Source: DASVCZ01 sp036381335 (GTDB lineage: Bacteria > Patescibacteriota > Microgenomatia > UBA1400 > PJMF01). Taken from it: DNA of 9,115 nucleotides. The number at the start of each line of letters is the position of its first letter. Within the stretch, counting starts at the first letter, position 1. Of the stretch, positions 5,654 through 9,115 are shown piece after piece. Made by a program: the position numbers and the translations under genes. The notes beneath the pieces are model-generated. The model was not told where the DNA came from, did not search any database, and saw only the letters and a list, made by a program, of their open reading frames with translations. The stretch spans positions 1 through 9,115 of the forward strand of contig DASVCZ010000060.1 in NCBI GenBank assembly GCA_036381335.1, read 5' to 3'.

Positions 5654-5659
5654 AGAGGC

Positions 5660-5950
5660 TTATTGTACAAGGGTAGCTTTATCAAAGGAATGAGCAGTGT
5701 CTCTTTCCTCAATCAGCTTGAGAAGGCTTTCAAAACCGGTTTGCCCTTCTGCCAACTCACCAGTAGTAATAGAAGCTCTGACCAAGTACCCGTTCACGGT
5801 ATTTACTAACAGTAACACTGAACCCTCTTCATCTTCTATAGTAAGATGTGAAATAATGTCTAAGTCTATCAAACCCCTCAGGAAATCCCTCTTTGATTGT
5901 TCAAGTCCTCTAGTAATTTGTATATCGTGTTCACTTCTCAATCTCTCCAT
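5660..5950 (-). CDS. Hypothetical protein, 96 aa, upstream of the PRT gene
   Basis: I do not recognise this protein. It starts with a charged, probably helical region (about 1-30, with the repeated pattern of Arg, Glu and Lys around MERLRSEHDIQITRGLEQSKR). A likely beta-sheet segment follows (about 34-66: ISHLTI, GSVLLLVNTV, GYLVRASI), then a final helix (FESLLKLIEER, 73-83). That arrangement fits a small alpha/beta fold, but I can name no family. There is no signal peptide or membrane helix. AAGGAG (5960-5955), 4 nt before the ATG, is a strong Shine-Dalgarno and fixes the start. It opens a new transcription unit after the terminator at 5997-6021 and is followed 6 bp later by the PRT gene, so the two are probably co-transcribed and possibly functionally linked. 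Confidence 0.72.
   Translation of the reverse strand: MERLRSEHDIQITRGLEQSKRDFLRGLIDLDIISHLTIEDEEGSVLLLVNTVNGYLVRASITTGELAEGQTGFESLLKLIEERDTAHSFDKATLVQ
5662..5667 (-). promoter_or_regulatory. Possible internal -10 box before the 5036-5653 PRT gene
   Basis: TACAAT (5667-5662 on minus, 5/6 to consensus) overlaps the stop codon of the 96-residue ORF and lies 8 nt before the PRT ATG, the same spacing as the folD -10. No -35 and no extended TGn are seen. It may be chance, since it is built from the last codons (GTA CAA TAA). Confidence 0.3.
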
Positions 5951-5972
5951 GTTGCTCCTTTAAAAAATACTG

Positions 5973-5978
5973 ATTATC
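5973..5978 (-). promoter_or_regulatory. Candidate -10 box for the 96-aa ORF and PRT unit
   Basis: GATAAT (5978-5973 on minus, 5/6 to consensus) lies between the terminator and the Shine-Dalgarno of the 96-residue ORF. It would give a leader of about 16 nt that still contains AAGGAG. No good -35 is visible at 16-18 bp; the terminator T-run lies there instead. Confidence 0.35.
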
Positions 5979-5996
5979 AACCCTGTTTTTACCAAT

Positions 5997-6021
5997 AAAA
6001 AAAGGGCCTATTTCAAGCCCT
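5997..6021 (-). terminator. Rho-independent terminator of the PRT-guaA-293 aa operon
   Basis: On the minus strand AGGGC (6021-6017) pairs with GCCCT (6007-6003). One extra T-G wobble closes a 7-nt loop (TGAAATA), and seven Ts (6003-5997) follow, the first of them paired at the stem base. It lies about 50 bp past the stop of the 293-residue gene. The plus strand lacks a T-run, so it works in one direction only. Confidence 0.85.
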
Positions 6022-6070
6022 ACTATGTATATGATATGTAAATAAGCACTTAAAAGCAAGCAGTAAATTT

Positions 6071-6952
6071 TTACAAGAATGCTTGGACAAATGGGACTAA
6101 ATTAACCGTACTTCCCTCGGCTTCTACCAGCGCTTGGAGCATTTCTAATGATAAGGGAGCTTTCTGGACAATCAGCCGATACACAACCTCGTGGCTGACG
6201 CTGATTCTGGTCGAATCTCCTATGGTTAAAAACAACGGAATCGATAAATGATCAAGGAGTTCTACCAACATACACATGGTATTGGCTCGCGGTTCAATAA
6301 ACTCAGGATTCTGAATTAAGTACTCATAGAGTGGCTCTACTAAGTCCGCTTCAAAAACTAAGGGCAATGATGCTTTAATATCGCTATCCTCTGCGTTGGG
6401 ATCATAAATTCCCAGAGACACTTGCCAAGAGACGTACCCCTTCCGGCCGTAGAGATGTTTCAATCTCTTGGTGACTGCTACCTTTTCTTCGTCATTTAAG
6501 AACTCCCATGCCTTATCGTTGCCATAGACTCGTTCTAATTGCTCTCCATTGAGCAAGGCCACCACATCAGCTGTATAAAAGAGAGTATGTTCAAAGATAT
6601 CTGCAACTAATTTCTCTACCTGCACATATACCTTCTTATCAATTGCTGCCAGGGCTTGGGTAATCCTTTTATGCACCCATCCGAGCAAATTACTTTTAGA
6701 CTCAGAGTGGACTTCGCCTGTTAAAACTTCGCTTATTCCTTGGTGAAACCGCCTTGCTTGCTCAAGTTTGTGAATAACTACCTCTTTTGGATCCTTCGAT
6801 CTAAGCTCAGGCACATACTGCCCATCCGCAGCAAACTCTGCGCTGTGACCTGCAATCTGAACTTGCTGATCAAAGAAGCTGCTAAGCACATCGATTAAGT
6901 CTTTTTTCCAGGAAAGTGCGACTACTCCTTTTATCTGTTCAAGCTGAGCCAT
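6071..6952 (-). CDS. Hypothetical protein, 293 aa, downstream of guaA
   Basis: I do not recognise this protein. It is soluble-looking and mostly helical by its pattern of hydrophobic and charged residues, with no signal peptide, membrane span, Cys cluster or nucleotide-binding loop. A basic, aromatic patch (RLKHLYGRKGYVSW, about 163-176) precedes an acidic one (DPNAEDSDIK, 184-193). The C-terminal 80 residues alternate helices with LFLTIGDSTRISVSHEVVYR (239-258). It starts 6 bp after the guaA stop, and GGGAG from the last codons of guaA gives a Shine-Dalgarno with a 9-nt spacer, so it is co-transcribed and probably coupled. An intrinsic terminator ends the unit about 50 bp downstream. Position suggests a link with GMP supply or simply a shared promoter; the sequence gives no reaction. 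It is surely a real gene given its length, start signal and terminator. Confidence 0.8.
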   Translation of the reverse strand: MAQLEQIKGVVALSWKKDLIDVLSSFFDQQVQIAGHSAEFAADGQYVPELRSKDPKEVVIHKLEQARRFHQGISEVLTGEVHSESKSNLLGWVHKRITQALAAIDKKVYVQVEKLVADIFEHTLFYTADVVALLNGEQLERVYGNDKAWEFLNDEEKVAVTKRLKHLYGRKGYVSWQVSLGIYDPNAEDSDIKASLPLVFEADLVEPLYEYLIQNPEFIEPRANTMCMLVELLDHLSIPLFLTIGDSTRISVSHEVVYRLIVQKAPLSLEMLQALVEAEGSTVNLVPFVQAFL

Positions 6953-6958
6953 AGTAGA

Positions 6959-8812
6959 TTACTCCCATTCCGTAGTACCAGGTGGTTTGGACGTTAAATC
7001 GTACATAACTCTGGCGATTCCCGGAACTTCTTCCAGAATCCTTGTTACCATTTCGTTCACAGCCTCTAAAGGCATTTCTTTTCCTGGCAAGGCAGGTACT
7101 CCCGTCATAAAGTCATTGGTGATAAACGTCCGAATAGCAATGGATCGAGCCCCCTCATGACCAAAGTGAAGTGGCAGTAAAATAACCGGCACTTGGCTAA
7201 GCGAGCGCATCAAATCGTATTTAAGGAGAATTTGATTGACGATACTATCAGCCGCGCGCAATTGATCGACTACCGATTCAGACAGTGTGGTGGGAGTGAT
7301 TTCCTTAACCGGTGAACTTATTTTTTCGCCAAAAATATAGACCACTCTATTAACGTCATGAATAGTTTTAGGAATCTCTAGCGCCAACTCTCTTAATGTA
7401 CTCCATTCACTTTGACCCGATAAACCGACAGCATAACTGTACGTGCGACCATCTCCTTGAACGCCTACTGTCTGTACTGGCAGCAAAGTAACAGCTATCT
7501 GATCGGTCGTGAAAGCTTGCAGCTTTTTATATGTTCGATCGTACTTTTCTAAATATGGTTTAGTAGCACACAGGGTGCGAATCGCTAAACCTGGTCCGGG
7601 GAATGGCTGTCGCCAGACAATTTCATCCGGCAGTCCTAATTGTTTGCCTAATATTCGCACTTCATCTTTGTGATACTCTTGGAGTGGCTCAACCACTCTG
7701 CCCTTGTCTCTTAATTCCCGGACTAAAGGACTGTCGTTATGGTGAGTTTTTATTTTTTGAGCATTGGAACTCGCTTTGTCAGAAGCACTTTCAATCAGAT
7801 CTGGGCGCAGTGTCCCCTGAGCCAGAAACGTAGTGTCAGGGTCGAGGTCCAAATCCGCAATCGCTTTTTTAGCCACTTCGATAAACGTGTTGCCAATAAT
7901 ATGACGTTTCACTTCGGCGTTGGTGGCCTCAGATAATTTTTCCGAAATACTCCCATTCATTATCGTGGTGGCATTAAAAAAGGTGTCAGAGGCATCGATC
8001 ACTTTTACGTGGAGACCAAATGTGCTCAAGGCTTTTTTGACTTCAGCGCTTTCGTTTTTTCGCATAAAACCATGATCAATGTGAACTAAATGTAACTGCT
8101 GAGGCTTGAGGGCCTTTCCTAGTAAAGCAGCACAAACTGTAGAATCAACTCCGCCACTGATGAGCAAGAGAACCTGCTGCTCTCCTACCGTTTTTTGAAT
8201 ATACTCAACCGCCAGTTGCTCTCTATCGGCCATGGTGAAGTCACCTTTGAAACCTGCAATGCTAAAGAGGAAATTACTTAAAATATCTTTACCATGAAGC
8301 GTCAAATCAACTTCCGGGTGAAACTGGACGCCATACATTTTCTTTTTTGGATTTTCAATGGCAGCCACTAGCCCATCTGAGTCACCAGTGACCTTAAAAC
8401 TGGTTGCTACTTGGTCAGCACTATCACCATGAGTCATCAGCACATCTTGGGTAGGTGCTAGGTTTTGAAATAAAGGTGAATCAGCGTTGATGGTAATGCG
8501 GCAAGGACCATCTTCGCGCTTGTTCTTTTTAAGGACTGTACCCCCATGGACATAATTCATTAGTTGAAGTCCATAACAGATACCTAAAATGGGCTTGCCC
8601 AAAGAAAAAATTTCCGGATTATACTTAGGAGCTTGCTCACCATAGACACTTTCTGGCCCGCCAGAAATAATGAAGGCTCGGTATTTCTTTAGTTCATGAG
8701 TGGGAGTAGTCAGCGGCAAAATATCAGACTCAACTTTTAGCTCACGCACTCGGCGGTCAATTACTTTTCCGTATTGAGCACCAGCATCAAGAATAGCCAA
8801 CTTCTGACTCAT
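6959..8812 (-). CDS. guaA: GuaA: GMP synthase (glutamine-hydrolysing), long animal-type form
   Basis: GuaA aminates XMP to GMP using glutamine and ATP. The class I glutamine amidotransferase domain occupies about 1-190, with the C79 nucleophile (GICYGLQ) and H165/E167 in QFHPE completing the triad. The ATP pyrophosphatase domain carries the P-loop SGGVDS at 219-224, HIDHGFMRK at 244-252 and LAQGTLRPDLIES at 330-342. The dimerisation domain contains FPGPGLAIR (404-412), TVGVQGDGRTYSY (448-460) and the C-terminal YDLTSKPPGTTEWE. At 617 residues it is about 100 longer than the E. coli enzyme; the extra sequence lies in the C-terminal half. From the opening DAGAQYGKVIDRRVREL onward it recalls the human enzyme more than E. 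coli GuaA. The ATG overlaps the stop of the upstream PRT gene (ATGA), with AAGGGGAG 8 nt before it. All catalytic motifs are intact. Confidence 0.97.
   Translation of the reverse strand: MSQKLAILDAGAQYGKVIDRRVRELKVESDILPLTTPTHELKKYRAFIISGGPESVYGEQAPKYNPEIFSLGKPILGICYGLQLMNYVHGGTVLKKNKREDGPCRITINADSPLFQNLAPTQDVLMTHGDSADQVATSFKVTGDSDGLVAAIENPKKKMYGVQFHPEVDLTLHGKDILSNFLFSIAGFKGDFTMADREQLAVEYIQKTVGEQQVLLLISGGVDSTVCAALLGKALKPQQLHLVHIDHGFMRKNESAEVKKALSTFGLHVKVIDASDTFFNATTIMNGSISEKLSEATNAEVKRHIIGNTFIEVAKKAIADLDLDPDTTFLAQGTLRPDLIESASDKASSNAQKIKTHHNDSPLVRELRDKGRVVEPLQEYHKDEVRILGKQLGLPDEIVWRQPFPGPGLAIRTLCATKPYLEKYDRTYKKLQAFTTDQIAVTLLPVQTVGVQGDGRTYSYAVGLSGQSEWSTLRELALEIPKTIHDVNRVVYIFGEKISSPVKEITPTTLSESVVDQLRAADSIVNQILLKYDLMRSLSQVPVILLPLHFGHEGARSIAIRTFITNDFMTGVPALPGKEMPLEAVNEMVTRILEEVPGIARVMYDLTSKPPGTTEWE
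6962..6966 (-). promoter_or_regulatory. Shine-Dalgarno of the 293-aa gene inside guaA
   Basis: GGGAG, read 6966-6962 on minus, comes from the final Trp-Glu codons of guaA and sits 9 nt before the ATG at 6952. It supports that start and coupling to guaA. Confidence 0.6.
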
Positions 8813-9115
8813 AACCTAATCTCCCCTTCTGGAGTGATTTCTTGGATACTGATCAAAGAGAATGGTTCAATACCCGTTTCTTTTTTAATTCTCTCTCGCC
8901 CACCCTGCCAAGCTTTATCGAAGAGTACCGCCAGCCCTACCACCTCTATCCCCGCTGCTTGAAGCGCGTTGATGGCGGTAACTGCGGTCGTGCCGTGGGC
9001 AATCACGTCATCCACCAGCAATACCTTCATCCCCGCTTCCACAAAGCCGATATGACTCCTGACTTCTTCACTATTCATGGTAAAAGAAGCATTGGAAAAG
9101 CTAACGACGTTTTCC
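8809..9115 (-). CDS. Xanthine-phosphoribosyltransferase-like protein, 5' part outside the window
   Basis: This is the C-terminal part of a type I phosphoribosyltransferase. The PRPP signature VLLVDDVIAHGTTA is complete and is followed by GIEVVGLAVLFDKAWQGGRERI and a FSLISIQEI strand. This order and wording recall Bacillus xanthine PRT (IIDDFLANGQAA, then an EKSFQPGR-type segment). The Met at 9078 is not the start: the frame stays open through 9114 and reads NVVSFSNASFT, the strand that precedes the PRPP loop in such enzymes. The N-terminal half with the base-binding region therefore lies beyond the edge. Its stop TGA (8811-8809) overlaps the guaA ATG by four bases. Xanthine PRT makes XMP, the substrate of GuaA, so the pairing makes biochemical sense. 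The PRT fold is certain; the base specificity is inferred from resemblance and context. Confidence 0.85.
   Translation of the reverse strand, partial: ENVVSFSNASFTMNSEEVRSHIGFVEAGMKVLLVDDVIAHGTTAVTAINALQAAGIEVVGLAVLFDKAWQGGRERIKKETGIEPFSLISIQEITPEGEIRL
8821..8828 (-). promoter_or_regulatory. Shine-Dalgarno of guaA inside the PRT gene
   Basis: AAGGGGAG (8828-8821 on minus) lies 8 nt before the guaA ATG, within the Glu-Gly-Glu codons at the end of the PRT gene. Together with the ATGA overlap it implies coupled translation. Confidence 0.7.

Noticed and set aside
9076..9078. Met codon as the start of the PRT gene upstream of guaA
   Set aside because: The frame stays open to the window edge and encodes a family-like strand (NVVSFSNASFT) before it. 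A start here would leave under half a PRT domain.

Overview
The window looks like a compact, gene-dense bacterial chromosome segment. It carries eleven protein-coding genes, one cut by the right edge, and no RNA gene, CRISPR array, insertion sequence or phage gene that I can recognise. The divergent FolD, the animal-type long GMP synthetase, several short proteins of unknown function, tiny intergenic gaps and promoters that place the start codon at or near the transcript 5' end together suggest a Patescibacteria (Candidate Phyla Radiation) genome, perhaps Microgenomates-like. That assignment is inference. TGA, TAA and TAG all act as stops, so the code is standard for stops and the UGA-recoding CPR lineages are unlikely.

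Layout. Positions 25-402 (+) hold an unrecognised 125-residue protein that converges on folD (417-1310, -). A 178-bp gap follows, almost filled by a nested inverted-repeat element (1322-1492). Next is nfo, endonuclease IV (1489-2367, -), which diverges from an FkbM-family methyltransferase (2388-3092, +) across a nearly symmetric promoter built on the palindrome AGTATACT. The methyltransferase converges with a 5-bp gap on a minus-strand pair: glyA (3586-4902) followed by a small NlpC/P60-like protein (3098-3580). A 133-bp leader upstream of glyA holds hairpins and a perfect 13-bp dyad. Further right, all on the minus strand, are a PRPP-dependent phosphoribosyltransferase (5036-5653) preceded by a 96-residue unknown (5660-5950), an intrinsic terminator (5997-6021), a 293-residue unknown (6071-6952), guaA (6959-8812) and the 3' part of a second, xanthine-PRT-like gene (8809-9115).

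How the genes fit together. GlyA makes methylene-tetrahydrofolate from serine and FolD would oxidise it to formyl-tetrahydrofolate, so both are one-carbon genes. The right half is purine salvage: a xanthine-type PRT would make XMP and GuaA aminates XMP to GMP. Those two genes overlap by four bases and are therefore probably translationally coupled. Nfo is base-excision repair, and the FkbM protein probably methylates a glycan or small molecule.

Two modes of translation start appear. Genes inside operons, plus glyA and the 96-residue ORF, have Shine-Dalgarno motifs. folD, nfo, fkbM and the 205-residue PRT have none and instead have a -10-like hexamer 6-8 nt before the ATG. The main unexplained structure is the nested inverted repeat between nfo and folD.
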